A program made the position numbers and the translations under genes. A stretch of DNA of 64,000 nt from Gracilibacillus timonensis (lineage in GTDB: Bacteria; Bacillota; Bacilli; Bacillales; Amphibacillaceae): contig NZ_FLKH01000012.1 of the NCBI RefSeq assembly GCF_900086715.1, positions 992,001 to 1,056,000 of the forward strand. Reading direction: 5' to 3'. Below the pieces are notes generated by a model, which was not told where the DNA came from, ran no database searches, and saw only the letters and a list, made by a program, of their open reading frames with translations. Of this stretch, positions 16,035 to 25,343 are shown in pieces. The stretch's first letter is position 1; each line of letters starts with the position of its first letter.

Positions 16035-17003
16035 GTGACTACGCTAAAAGATGTGGCGAGAGAGGCGAATGTCAGTGTATCAACGGTATCTTATGCTATT
16101 AATGGAAGTAACTTAATTTCCAAAGGTACAAGAGATAAAGTATTGCAGGTGGCAAATGAATTAGGTTATCACCCTAATGGAAACGCCAAGAATTTAAAAA
16201 AGAATAAAAGTGACATTATTGGTTTATTTCTCAGCGGTTTCAAGGGTCCTTTTTTTAATGAAATGCTGGAAGGGATTCAGAACGAGGTAGAGAGGAATGG
16301 CTATGAGATGGTGGTTTGTGCCTCGTCAGATATGCATCGATTGTTGAAAGAGCGTTACGTTGGCGGAGCGATTATTTTGAATTATCATATTCCCGATGAT
16401 TTGTTGCAGGTATTGGCTACCGAGAAATATCCATTTGTAGTGCTTGATCGTGAAATTGATCATCCTCACATTGAACAAATACTGCTGCCAAATAAAAAAG
16501 GAATCAATCATGCCATTGATCATTTAGTAGAGAATGGTCACCAGCGTATTGGATTTATTGCAGGATCAAAGGAATCGTTCGATGGTGAAAAGCGTTTAGA
16601 GGGTTTTGGAGAAGCACTGCAAAGACATCAACTACCATTCGACAGGCAGGATATCATAAGGGCAGATTTCACCGAAGTAAGTGGATTGTTAAGCATGAAA
16701 GCCTATTTGAAAGATCGTAAAGACTACCCAACTGCCTTTGTATCTGCGAACGATGAGATGGCCATGGGTGCGATTAAAGCGCTGCAGCAAGAAGGTTTTA
16801 AGGTGCCAGAGGATATTGCCATGGTTGGCTTTGATGATATTGAATTGGCAAAGCATTTTCAGCCAGCGTTATCCACCATACGTGTCCAACAGAAGGAATG
16901 GGGGGAGATATCGGCTAGAACATTGTTTCAAATGATCAATAAAGAAGAGAGGCAACAGCCAACAACGATTCCCATTGAACTTGTTGTGCGCCAAAGTACC
17001 TGA
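16035..17003 (+). CDS. LacI/GalR-family transcriptional regulator
   Basis: Sugar-responsive repressor of 322 residues. The N-terminal helix-turn-helix (TLKDVAREANVSVSTVSYAI, about 3-22) and hinge helix are followed by a periplasmic-binding-protein-like effector domain (IIGLFLSGFKGPFFNEMLEG onward, VGFDDIELAKHFQPALSTIR near 265-285). The start is a GTG behind GGGAGAAG. It stands at the head of the carbohydrate locus in the same direction, and GAAACGTTT palindromes lie at its own promoter, before the next gene and before the GH94 gene. It is therefore the likely local regulator. The inducer is inferred to be a beta-1,2-gluco-oligosaccharide such as sophorose. Confidence 0.93.
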   Translation: MTTLKDVAREANVSVSTVSYAINGSNLISKGTRDKVLQVANELGYHPNGNAKNLKKNKSDIIGLFLSGFKGPFFNEMLEGIQNEVERNGYEMVVCASSDMHRLLKERYVGGAIILNYHIPDDLLQVLATEKYPFVVLDREIDHPHIEQILLPNKKGINHAIDHLVENGHQRIGFIAGSKESFDGEKRLEGFGEALQRHQLPFDRQDIIRADFTEVSGLLSMKAYLKDRKDYPTAFVSANDEMAMGAIKALQQEGFKVPEDIAMVGFDDIELAKHFQPALSTIRVQQKEWGEISARTLFQMINKEERQQPTTIPIELVVRQST

Positions 17004-17133
17004 TTGTATTTGTATCACCCTTAATATATCGATAGCTTGGCTTTTAAGGGTGATATGATGTGCCGGTTGTGAAAGCGGATTCACAAAATAGTGAAATAGA
17101 GATGAGCCCATCATCCTTTTTATTTGGCAATTC

Positions 17134-17149
17134 ATTGAAACGTTTCAAT
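17134..17149 (+). promoter_or_regulatory. LacI-type operator, copy 2 (perfect palindrome)
   Basis: ATTGAAACGTTTCAAT is a perfect 16-bp palindrome, 50 bp upstream of the solute-binding protein gene that starts the long transporter operon. I could not define matching -35 and -10 boxes with confidence. Confidence 0.8.
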
Positions 17150-17198
17150 TCAAAACAAAATGCTTGGTTTAAAAATTCAAAATAAGGAGTGTTAGGTG

Positions 17199-18581
17199 AT
17201 GAAAAAGCTAGTTTCCGTTTTATTGTTTGGACTGTTAATCATGATTCTTATCGCTTGTAGTAATGACGAGGAAGCCAGTGACGCAGGTGAAGGCGAAGAT
17301 TCCGGTGAAAATGGGGATCAAGTTGTATTGAAAATGGCAAGCTGGTCCTTCGGTACGGAGGGAGATCAAAACATTAACCGCTTAATGCTAGAAGCCTTTA
17401 TGGAAGAACACCCTAATATCAAAGTAGAAATTGATGAATCATTTGGTGATCCTTGGCAGGAATCACTAGCGGCTGCAGCAAGTGCAAATGCCATGCCAGA
17501 TGTATTTTCCATTACCAATATACCGACTGGAATAGCCAATGATTGGATGATGGATGTAAAGCCGTATCTGGAAGAAGACGAAGAGTTTGAAACATTGCCG
17601 GACTCTGTGATAGAAACCATTACCATGAATGACCAAATTTATGCCATTCCAGCTTCTCAGCACATGCTTGGCTACTATGTGAATAAAGAACTATTTGAAA
17701 ACGCTAATCTGAATGTCCCAGAGCTCGGTATGGATTTAGATAGTTTTAATGAGGCCGTTCGAAATGTAACGAATGTGAACCAAGGGATTATTGGCTTAAA
17801 TGAAACATTTTCGATCATTGATTGGTATCCAGCAGCAGCAAATGAGGATTTAGGATGGTATACCTATAACGAAGATGGATTCCATTTGGATAGTAATGAA
17901 TTTATCGCTGGTCTTGACTTCGCACAGTCACTGAACAGTAATGGTTATGTGTATCAATCTCTAACGGATGATCAAAAGGCGAATTTCAACGGAGAGGATG
18001 CCAATGAGGTTTGGTTTAACCAAGGTATCGGCATTAGATGGGATGGTACTTGGGCAATTAGTGGTTTAACAGAAAATGCTGATTTTGACTGGGACTTTAT
18101 TGGAATTCCAGGTGAAAGAGACTTACTCACGCACGATTATTATGGTATGTCCAGTTCCACGGAACATCCGGAAGAAGCTTATTTATTGGCAAAATGGATG
18201 GGATTCGGTAAAGATGGCTATTTAAAACGCTTAGAGATTGCAGAAGAAGTGGATGGTGTAACGATTGATCGCTTACCATTAACGACCGACCAGGAAGTGC
18301 TCGATTCCTTCTTTGATGGCTTGGACGTACCTGGGTTAGAACAAGCCTTTGAGAATATCGATGACGCCGTAGTAGAACCATTTAAAACAACACCAGGTTA
18401 TGGCCAGGCTCGTTGGGAGGCATCTACTGGTGTGGAAATAGGCGATGAGGCAAATGCTTCTATTGGTACGTTGATCGACAATGCCGTAACTGGAGAAATT
18501 AATTATGAGAATTATGCACAGCAGGTGAATGAATTAGCTAACGAAAAATATCAAGAAGCCCTTGAAGCATTAGAAAATTAA
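17199..18581 (+). CDS. Sugar ABC transporter solute-binding lipoprotein
   Basis: Extracellular substrate receptor of a carbohydrate ABC importer (460 residues, SBP family 1). The signal peptide MKKLVSVLLFGLLIMILIAC ends in a lipobox with the lipidated Cys20. An acidic, Ser/Gly-rich linker follows, and then the two-lobed binding domain (VVLKMASWSF..., WQESLAAAASANAMPDVFSI, IGIRWDGTWAISGL). An in-frame GTG lies one codon upstream (17196); both fit the AAGGAG site. A perfect LacI-type operator precedes it. It is the first gene of a dense operon running through 29442, and its ligand is inferred to be a beta-1,2-gluco-oligosaccharide. Confidence 0.93.
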   Translation: MKKLVSVLLFGLLIMILIACSNDEEASDAGEGEDSGENGDQVVLKMASWSFGTEGDQNINRLMLEAFMEEHPNIKVEIDESFGDPWQESLAAAASANAMPDVFSITNIPTGIANDWMMDVKPYLEEDEEFETLPDSVIETITMNDQIYAIPASQHMLGYYVNKELFENANLNVPELGMDLDSFNEAVRNVTNVNQGIIGLNETFSIIDWYPAAANEDLGWYTYNEDGFHLDSNEFIAGLDFAQSLNSNGYVYQSLTDDQKANFNGEDANEVWFNQGIGIRWDGTWAISGLTENADFDWDFIGIPGERDLLTHDYYGMSSSTEHPEEAYLLAKWMGFGKDGYLKRLEIAEEVDGVTIDRLPLTTDQEVLDSFFDGLDVPGLEQAFENIDDAVVEPFKTTPGYGQARWEASTGVEIGDEANASIGTLIDNAVTGEINYENYAQQVNELANEKYQEALEALEN

Positions 18582-18611
18582 GTTATTGGGTAAAGTTGAG
18601 GAGGTAACAAC

Positions 18612-21530
18612 ATGAAATGTAAGTTAGTGGTTGTATCGATAATAATGTTTCTGGTTCTTCCTGTTCTATCTGTGCAAGCAGAGGATGCCAATGAAGCACA
18701 AATAGAAGAACCACATTATTATAATAAACTCAACGAATGGCAAGAAGCAGGATTGGATCGGATTGCTCCTTATGAGCAATCCATCCCTCCGTCTGCTTTT
18801 ATCGATGGCGGAGAAAATATATTGCCTGCTGAAGAAAGTAATGAATACGGGGATAGCGTATTCTATTGGCATAATCAGAATGCTGCAACGTTAGAAGTAG
18901 AAGTAGAGGAAGCAGGATTATATGAGCTTTCGATCGATTATTCACCTCAAGGAGATTCGATTATCCCAGTAGAGGGTGCCATCCAGGTTAATGGTGAATA
19001 CCAATACGAAGAAAGCAGACGGATCGTGTTTCCAACCTTTTGGCAAAACCAAACGGATCAGTTTGAAACGGATCGTTCCGGAAACGAGATGATTCCTGAG
19101 CAGGTAAAGGTACCAGATTGGAAGCAGATGAAGATAGAAGACTCACAATATTTATACAAGGGTCCTCTGCGCTTTCATTTGGAAGAAGGGGAAAATACGA
19201 TCACCTTAAATAACTTACGCGGGGAAATGCTGATTGGAAACGTAGAAATAAGCTCTTTCCAATTAGATAGAACGTATGAAGAATATAGAGAAATGCATCA
19301 AGAAGCTACTATACAAGAAGAGATGATCATACATGAATCAGAGCAACTGCTGGAGAAGAATAATTCCTATATACGTCCAGTTTCTACTTCAGATCCATCT
19401 GTTCATCCTTACGATAATGATATGCTTCACCTGAATACATTAGGCGGCGAGTCATGGGATACACCAGGCCAAGCAGTCAGCTGGGATATAGAGGTGGAGA
19501 GCGCTGGGTTATATCAGCTCTCTTTCAAGGCCTTACAAGAAAAGGAATCCAGTTCTCCTGTTTACCGAACGTTATTAATCAATGATGAAGTACCTTTTGA
19601 AGAGATGGAAGCTTACTCGTTTCCATACAGTAAAAGCTGGTATCAAGAAACCTTAAGCAACCCAGACGGAGAACCGTACTTGTTTTATTTAGAAGAGGGG
19701 ACAAACAAGATTACTCTACAGGCAAATGCATACCCTCATGCACAAGCACTTTTTACCATAGACGAAGTGATGCAAGAAATCGAAGAACTCTCGCTATCTA
19801 TTCGTAAGCTGACTGGCAACCAGGAAGGAGAAAGAGATTGGGAGATTGATGAGTACTTACCTGGTATTGATGAGGAATTAATGGCATGGACGGAGCGTCT
19901 AGAGGAAGAGATGGAACACTTGCACTCCTTAAATGGAGGGGAGGAAACAACGGAAATCTCTTCATTAAAAATAGCCATTGATAAATTAACGACGCTTGCC
20001 AATAAACCAGATGAAATACCTAATCGACTAACGGAACTATCGACAGGATCGAACTCGGTGGCACAATTTTTAGGTGATATTCGATCAGAACTACAAAGTC
20101 AACCATTACTTCTCGATCAGATGTATGTACATGGTGAAGAAGAGTTACCTGCTGTAGAAGCAAGTTGGTGGGTGAAGGTACAGGATGCTGTATATAGCTT
20201 TTTCCGCTCTTTTACAGAAGAAAATTTAGCAACCTCTGATGTAGCAGATGATACCTTAGAGGTGTGGGTAAACCGTCCGCGCCAATATGTGGAAGTGTTA
20301 CAAAATATGGCTGATCAAAACTTTACTCCAGAGACAGGAATCGAAGTGAAGTTCTCGTTAATGCCGGATGAACAAAAATTGGTGTTAGCAAGTGCTGCTG
20401 ATACACAGCCCGATTTGGCTATTGGTGTTAGTAATTGGATCCCTTATGAACTAGCTATTCGTGGATCTGCTGTAGACTTACGCCAATTTGATGATTTTGC
20501 TTCGGTTGGTAAACAGTTTTCACCTGGTGCGTTTTTACCAATGATTGTTGAGGACAGTGTATATGCCTTACCGGAAACACAAGATTTCTTCGTTCAATTT
20601 TATCGGAAAGATATTATGGATGAATTGAATTTACCTATCCCTAATACGTGGGATGATGTAACAGAAATTCTGCCAGAATTACAAAGGTATGGCTTGAATT
20701 ATTATACACCGTTAGCTGAGGAATCCGCCTTCAAGGCATTTCAAACGACATCTCCGTTTATTTATCAGTTTGGAGGCGATATTTTTCAAGAGGACGGTTT
20801 TGGATCAACGATTGATGAGGATAATGCCTTGGAAGGGATTCAGTTTATGTCTGATTTAAGTACTATTTATAGTATGCCATTACAAGTGCCAAGATTTTAT
20901 AACCATTTTCGCTATGCTACGCTGCCCATTGGTATTGCTCCATTTGGAACGTATGTCGAACTGACAACCGCGGCGCCTGAAATCTCTGGGTGGTGGGATA
21001 TTACTCCACATCCCGGCATTGAAAATGAAGAGGGCGAAGTAGAACGTTGGGCGGCAGGATCAGGTCAAGCTGGCATGATTTTTAATGGAAGTGATCAAAC
21101 AGAGGAAGCTTGGGAGTTACTGAAATGGTGGATGTCTACAGAAACACAGGTGGAATATGGATCTACCTTGCAAACCTTATATGGACCAGAATATATGTGG
21201 AATACGGCCAATTTGGAAGCATTTAAGGAATCTCCATTGCCCGAAGAGCACAAAGATGTCATTTTGGAACAATGGGAGTATTTACATGAGGTACCGAAAA
21301 CACCATATGCATACATGGTCGAACGGGAGATCAGCAATGCATGGAACCGATCGGTATTTGATGGAGACAACGTAAGGGCTTCCGTCGATGACAGTGTGAT
21401 TTTAATCAATCGAGAAATGCGGAGGAAAATGGAAGAGTTTGGCTATATGCAAAATGGAAAAGAGGTTGAGCCATATCCAGTACCAACTATTGAGAAAGTA
21501 GAAAGGTGGCTGGAAGAAGATGAAGAATAA
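18612..21530 (+). CDS. Exported fusion of sugar-binding-like modules and a solute-binding domain (972 aa)
   Basis: A secreted protein with signal peptide [20 protein letters not shown] followed by QAED. Two related beta-rich modules follow, each carrying the pattern [17 protein letters not shown]...EGAIQVNGE...[13 protein letters not shown] (about 65-215) and [18 protein letters not shown]...[13 protein letters not shown] (about 290-395), like carbohydrate-binding modules. A helical linker (about 395-530) leads to a C-terminal SBP family 1 domain (about 540-930; [39 protein letters not shown]). It is twice the usual length of a solute-binding protein. Its end overlaps the first permease gene by 11 bp. 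I infer that it captures long oligo- or polysaccharide chains for import. Confidence 0.88.
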   Translation: MKCKLVVVSIIMFLVLPVLSVQAEDANEAQIEEPHYYNKLNEWQEAGLDRIAPYEQSIPPSAFIDGGENILPAEESNEYGDSVFYWHNQNAATLEVEVEEAGLYELSIDYSPQGDSIIPVEGAIQVNGEYQYEESRRIVFPTFWQNQTDQFETDRSGNEMIPEQVKVPDWKQMKIEDSQYLYKGPLRFHLEEGENTITLNNLRGEMLIGNVEISSFQLDRTYEEYREMHQEATIQEEMIIHESEQLLEKNNSYIRPVSTSDPSVHPYDNDMLHLNTLGGESWDTPGQAVSWDIEVESAGLYQLSFKALQEKESSSPVYRTLLINDEVPFEEMEAYSFPYSKSWYQETLSNPDGEPYLFYLEEGTNKITLQANAYPHAQALFTIDEVMQEIEELSLSIRKLTGNQEGERDWEIDEYLPGIDEELMAWTERLEEEMEHLHSLNGGEETTEISSLKIAIDKLTTLANKPDEIPNRLTELSTGSNSVAQFLGDIRSELQSQPLLLDQMYVHGEEELPAVEASWWVKVQDAVYSFFRSFTEENLATSDVADDTLEVWVNRPRQYVEVLQNMADQNFTPETGIEVKFSLMPDEQKLVLASAADTQPDLAIGVSNWIPYELAIRGSAVDLRQFDDFASVGKQFSPGAFLPMIVEDSVYALPETQDFFVQFYRKDIMDELNLPIPNTWDDVTEILPELQRYGLNYYTPLAEESAFKAFQTTSPFIYQFGGDIFQEDGFGSTIDEDNALEGIQFMSDLSTIYSMPLQVPRFYNHFRYATLPIGIAPFGTYVELTTAAPEISGWWDITPHPGIENEEGEVERWAAGSGQAGMIFNGSDQTEEAWELLKWWMSTETQVEYGSTLQTLYGPEYMWNTANLEAFKESPLPEEHKDVILEQWEYLHEVPKTPYAYMVEREISNAWNRSVFDGDNVRASVDDSVILINREMRRKMEEFGYMQNGKEVEPYPVPTIEKVERWLEEDEE

Positions 21531-22404
21531 TCAGGTGAGTACGACGATTTTTTTGGCGCCTTATGTCATTTTGTTTACTACCTTTATTATTATACCGGTG
21601 ACGATAGCGATTGGGTTATCCTTTACCTATTTCAATGCGATTGAGAGTCCCAGCTTTATTGGGTTAGACAACTATGTCAATATTCTGACGCAAGATAATA
21701 CTTTCATGCAGTTTGTTTTGCCTAACACACTCATTTTTGCATTGATTGTCGGACCTGGTGGATATATTATGGCGTTTTTGCTGGCATGGATGCTGGCGCA
21801 GATTTCCAAGGTACCACGAACGATTTTGGCGCTTATCTTATATTCTCCATCGATGACAGCAGGGATTGCGATGGCAGTAGTATGGAAGATTATTTTTAGT
21901 GGAGATGAAGCAGGTTATTTAAATAGTCTTTTAATTTCGATGGGATTTATTAATCAGCCGATACAATTCCTCCAATCCCCGGAGTATTTAATGGTTATTA
22001 TGATCGTAGTCACTCTTTGGGGCAGTATGGGTGTAGGGTTTCTTGCGATGTTATCAGGGGTTTTAAACATTGATCAAGAGATTTATGAAGCAGCCTATAT
22101 CGATGGGATTAAGAACCGCTTTCAAGAGATTATCTACATCACGATTCCATCAATGAAACCACAGATGCTGTTTGGTGCCGTAATGGCAGTTGTTACCACG
22201 TTTCAAGCAGGTGCGATTGGTGTGGAGTTATCTGGTCAAAACCCGACCCCGCAATATGCTGGACAGTTAATTGTGAATCACTTAGAAGACTTTGGTTTCA
22301 TTCGATATGAAATGGGTTATGCGGCGGCATTATCCGTTTTACTACTATTGTTTATATATGGATTTTCGAAGATTGCGATGAAATTATTTGGCGAAAAGGA
22401 CTAA
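21520..22404 (+). CDS. Sugar ABC permease, MalF-type (pair 1)
   Basis: Membrane subunit of a carbohydrate importer, 294 residues with six predicted transmembrane helices (first at about 10-30). The cytoplasmic coupling loop [20 protein letters not shown] fits the EAA motif (EAAxxDGA.........IxLP) that docks the ATPase. The start overlaps the end of the 972-aa gene by 11 bp, which suggests translational coupling. No ATPase gene is in the locus, so a shared MsmX-type ATPase elsewhere is likely, as is usual in Bacillus. Confidence 0.93.
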   Translation: MKNNQVSTTIFLAPYVILFTTFIIIPVTIAIGLSFTYFNAIESPSFIGLDNYVNILTQDNTFMQFVLPNTLIFALIVGPGGYIMAFLLAWMLAQISKVPRTILALILYSPSMTAGIAMAVVWKIIFSGDEAGYLNSLLISMGFINQPIQFLQSPEYLMVIMIVVTLWGSMGVGFLAMLSGVLNIDQEIYEAAYIDGIKNRFQEIIYITIPSMKPQMLFGAVMAVVTTFQAGAIGVELSGQNPTPQYAGQLIVNHLEDFGFIRYEMGYAAALSVLLLLFIYGFSKIAMKLFGEKD

Positions 22405-22424
22405 AAGATAGGAGGAGAAGAAGT

Positions 22425-23303
22425 ATGGCATCATTTCATGGGTCAAAAATTAATCCAGATCGTTTTCACCGAAGTCAGTTAAAATTCTATGCCATTTTGA
22501 TACCGATTAGTATCTTGATGTTGTTACCCATTGTATATATATTCTCGCATGCCTTAAAGCCGATTGATGAATTATTTGCTTATCCACCTAGGTTCTTTGT
22601 CCAAAAGCCAACCTTTCAGAACTTTCAGGATCTAGTCAATAATTCAAATGAAACGGGCGTACCCATGTCACGATACTTGTTTAATAGTATTACGGTTACG
22701 GCTATTGTGGTATTTTTTACCGTGATCATCAGTACAATGGCTGGGTTTGCGTTATCGAAGAAACATTTTAAAGGGAAGAAAACGTTGTTTGAGATTAACA
22801 CATTGGCATTAATGTTTGTTCCTGCCGCAGTAACGATTCCACGTTACCTGTTGATGGATGAAATTAGTCTATTAGATACGTTTGTTGCTCATATTTTCCC
22901 TTTATTAGCAATGCCAGTAGGACTATTTTTGGTCAAACAGTTTATTGATCAAATTCCCGATGAATTAATCGAAGCGGCTAAAATTGACGGGGCCAATGAC
23001 TTTCAAATTTTCAGGAAAATTATTGTACCACTTGTCAAGCCTGCCATAGCTACGATAGCTATTCTATCATTCCAAGCCGTTTGGAATAATGCGGAAACGT
23101 CGACTTTATTTGTAGATGATGAGAATTTAAAGACGTTTGCCTTCTATATGTCTACCTTAGCAGTGGACACGGGAGGAAATACGGTTGCTGGTCAAGGGAT
23201 GGCAGCGGCTGCCGCGTTAATCATGTTTATACCAAACCTGCTTATTTTTATTTTTATGCAGAGTAAAGTCATGAACACGATGGCTCATTCAGGGATTAAG
23301 TAA
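22425..23303 (+). CDS. Sugar ABC permease, MalG-type (pair 1)
   Basis: Second permease of the first pair, 292 residues and six predicted helices, with the EAA loop [22 protein letters not shown] near 180-200. GGAGGAG precedes its ATG 20 bp after the partner gene. MalF- and MalG-type subunits form the heterodimeric channel. This pair follows immediately after the two solute-binding proteins. Confidence 0.93.
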   Translation: MASFHGSKINPDRFHRSQLKFYAILIPISILMLLPIVYIFSHALKPIDELFAYPPRFFVQKPTFQNFQDLVNNSNETGVPMSRYLFNSITVTAIVVFFTVIISTMAGFALSKKHFKGKKTLFEINTLALMFVPAAVTIPRYLLMDEISLLDTFVAHIFPLLAMPVGLFLVKQFIDQIPDELIEAAKIDGANDFQIFRKIIVPLVKPAIATIAILSFQAVWNNAETSTLFVDDENLKTFAFYMSTLAVDTGGNTVAGQGMAAAAALIMFIPNLLIFIFMQSKVMNTMAHSGIK

Positions 23304-23315
23304 GGAGGAACGGGG

Positions 23316-25343
23316 ATGAAAAAAAATGTAACCATTTTACTTTCGATTGTTTGGTTTTTACTCATGTTTCCCGTTTATTCCTCTGCTTCCGTTTCTGTGC
23401 CCTATAAAACAGAAACACTGACAGCTGATGGGAACATTATTGAGACGCAGACGGCCTATGTACCGATTGGTTTATTTGCCAAAGGAGCGGAAATCATTAA
23501 TCCTGAAGATATTTACATTAGTGCAGAGGATGAAGTGATTGTTGCTGATTCTGGTACACAAACGGTTAAGAAGTTTGATGTAGAAGGTAACTTGATTCAG
23601 GAATACGGAAGCGAAACATTACAACAACCAATGGGTGTGACCGCTGACCAAAACAATAACGTTTATGTAGCCGATTATGGACAGGAAATTGTCTTTAAGT
23701 TTAGTGAATCAGGTGAACTGCTGCAAGAATATGCCCGGCCTGAATCCCCGTTATTTGGACGGTCTGCTCCATACAAACCACAAAAGGTATCCATTGATCA
23801 ACGGGGAAATATCTATATTATTGGTGAAAGTGCCACTAACGGCATTATTCAACTAAGTCAGGATGGAAGTTTTCTTGGGTATTACGGTGCAAATACGCTG
23901 GAGCCGACCTTCAGTGGAGCACTAGAAAGCTTTATTACCACACAAAGACAGCGAGCAAATTTATTTTTACGTGAACCTCCTGCAGCACAAAATATAGCGA
24001 TCGATGATCAAGGGCTAACCTATACGATAACGTCAGGAACGGCTTGGGAAGCGATTCGTAAATTAAATATTGCAGGAGATAACATCCTGCCTCCAGACAT
24101 CACAGAGGAGACGAATCTGCTCGATGTTGCGGTTGGTGGCATTGGAAATATTTACGCTGTTGGTAATGACGGGGTAATCTATGAATTTGACAGCTCCGGT
24201 AACTTTCTCTTTTCGTTTGGTGGCAGTACAGAGGAAACCAATCGTTTAGGCTTAATGGTGCAGCCGACTAGTATTGAAGTGGATAGTGTGGGTCGCGTCT
24301 ATGTTACTGATCAAGAGTTAGGTGTTATTCAAGTTTATGAACCTACGGAATTTACGACAATTCTTCATCAAGGCTTATCCTTGTTTGAAGATGGCTACTA
24401 TGTTGAAAGTGAAACATATTGGGATGAGATTCTAAGCCTAAATTCCTCCTTTGGGTTAGCCCATTCTGCCAAGGGGGAGGCTTTATATAAACAGCAATCA
24501 TTTGATGAAGTATTAACGGAATTCACCTTAGCCAATGATAAAGATGGATATTCTACGGCTTTTTGGGAGGTTCGTTATCAATGGATGGAGGATAACTTAG
24601 CGACGGTATTTATCATATTATTCACGTTACTTGTTTTGCGATTTGTGATCCGCATATTAGATAAGAAACGTAACCTATTACAACCGTTACGACGACTCCG
24701 TTCCAAATGGCAACAACGATTTACTTTGCTGAATGAAGTGCTTTATGTGAAAAATTTTATCAGGAAGCCGCTTGATAGTCTGTATTACTTGAAAGAGTAT
24801 GAGAAAGTATCGATTTTATCGGCTTCGATTCTGTATATGGTGTTACTTGTCGAATACATTCTGATGATTTATTGGACTGGGTTTTTGTTCAGTGATCAAG
24901 CCCTGGAAGAAATAAATATTTTCTTTGAAATGGGTAAAATCGTGCTTCCATTGATCTTGTTTATTGTGATCAATTACTTAGTTAGTACGATTACAGAAGG
25001 AGAAGGCAGGTTTAGGGATGTATACAATGGTACGATCTATTCCTTAGCGCCGTTTCTATTATTTGTTATTCCGATCACACTGGTCTCCAATGTGCTCACT
25101 TATAATGAAGCCTTTATTTATACACTTTCTTTTCAGGTTATCATAGCGTGGTGTGTCATCCTATTGTTTATGACCATAAAAGAAATTCACGATTATTCAT
25201 TCTGGGGAACAGTGCGAAATATATTGCTTACATTGTTTGGTATGTTTTTAACGGTGTTAATTTTCTTTGTGTTGTATGTATTGTTTGATCAAGTTTATGA
25301 CTTTGTACGTTCGATTATACAGGAGGTGATTCTACGTGTTTAA
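23316..25343 (+). CDS. NHL-repeat / TPR / Yip1-type membrane protein (675 aa)
   Basis: A three-part protein. After a signal peptide (MKKNVTILLSIVWFLLMFPV then YSSAS) comes an extracellular beta-propeller made of NHL-like repeats (for example NPEDIYISAEDEVIVADSGT, QPMGVTADQNNNVYVADYGQ and QPTSIEVDSVGRVYVTDQE; about 55-345). A short TPR-like stretch (about 350-410) is followed by a membrane helix (about 430-450), and the C-terminus has about five helices resembling the Yip1 domain (about 500-670). It sits between the two permease pairs and overlaps the next gene by 8 bp. Its role is unknown; proteins of this type accompany similar transporter clusters in Paenibacillus (from memory). It may be a scaffold or sensor for the importer. 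Confidence 0.85.
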   Translation: MKKNVTILLSIVWFLLMFPVYSSASVSVPYKTETLTADGNIIETQTAYVPIGLFAKGAEIINPEDIYISAEDEVIVADSGTQTVKKFDVEGNLIQEYGSETLQQPMGVTADQNNNVYVADYGQEIVFKFSESGELLQEYARPESPLFGRSAPYKPQKVSIDQRGNIYIIGESATNGIIQLSQDGSFLGYYGANTLEPTFSGALESFITTQRQRANLFLREPPAAQNIAIDDQGLTYTITSGTAWEAIRKLNIAGDNILPPDITEETNLLDVAVGGIGNIYAVGNDGVIYEFDSSGNFLFSFGGSTEETNRLGLMVQPTSIEVDSVGRVYVTDQELGVIQVYEPTEFTTILHQGLSLFEDGYYVESETYWDEILSLNSSFGLAHSAKGEALYKQQSFDEVLTEFTLANDKDGYSTAFWEVRYQWMEDNLATVFIILFTLLVLRFVIRILDKKRNLLQPLRRLRSKWQQRFTLLNEVLYVKNFIRKPLDSLYYLKEYEKVSILSASILYMVLLVEYILMIYWTGFLFSDQALEEINIFFEMGKIVLPLILFIVINYLVSTITEGEGRFRDVYNGTIYSLAPFLLFVIPITLVSNVLTYNEAFIYTLSFQVIIAWCVILLFMTIKEIHDYSFWGTVRNILLTLFGMFLTVLIFFVLYVLFDQVYDFVRSIIQEVILRV

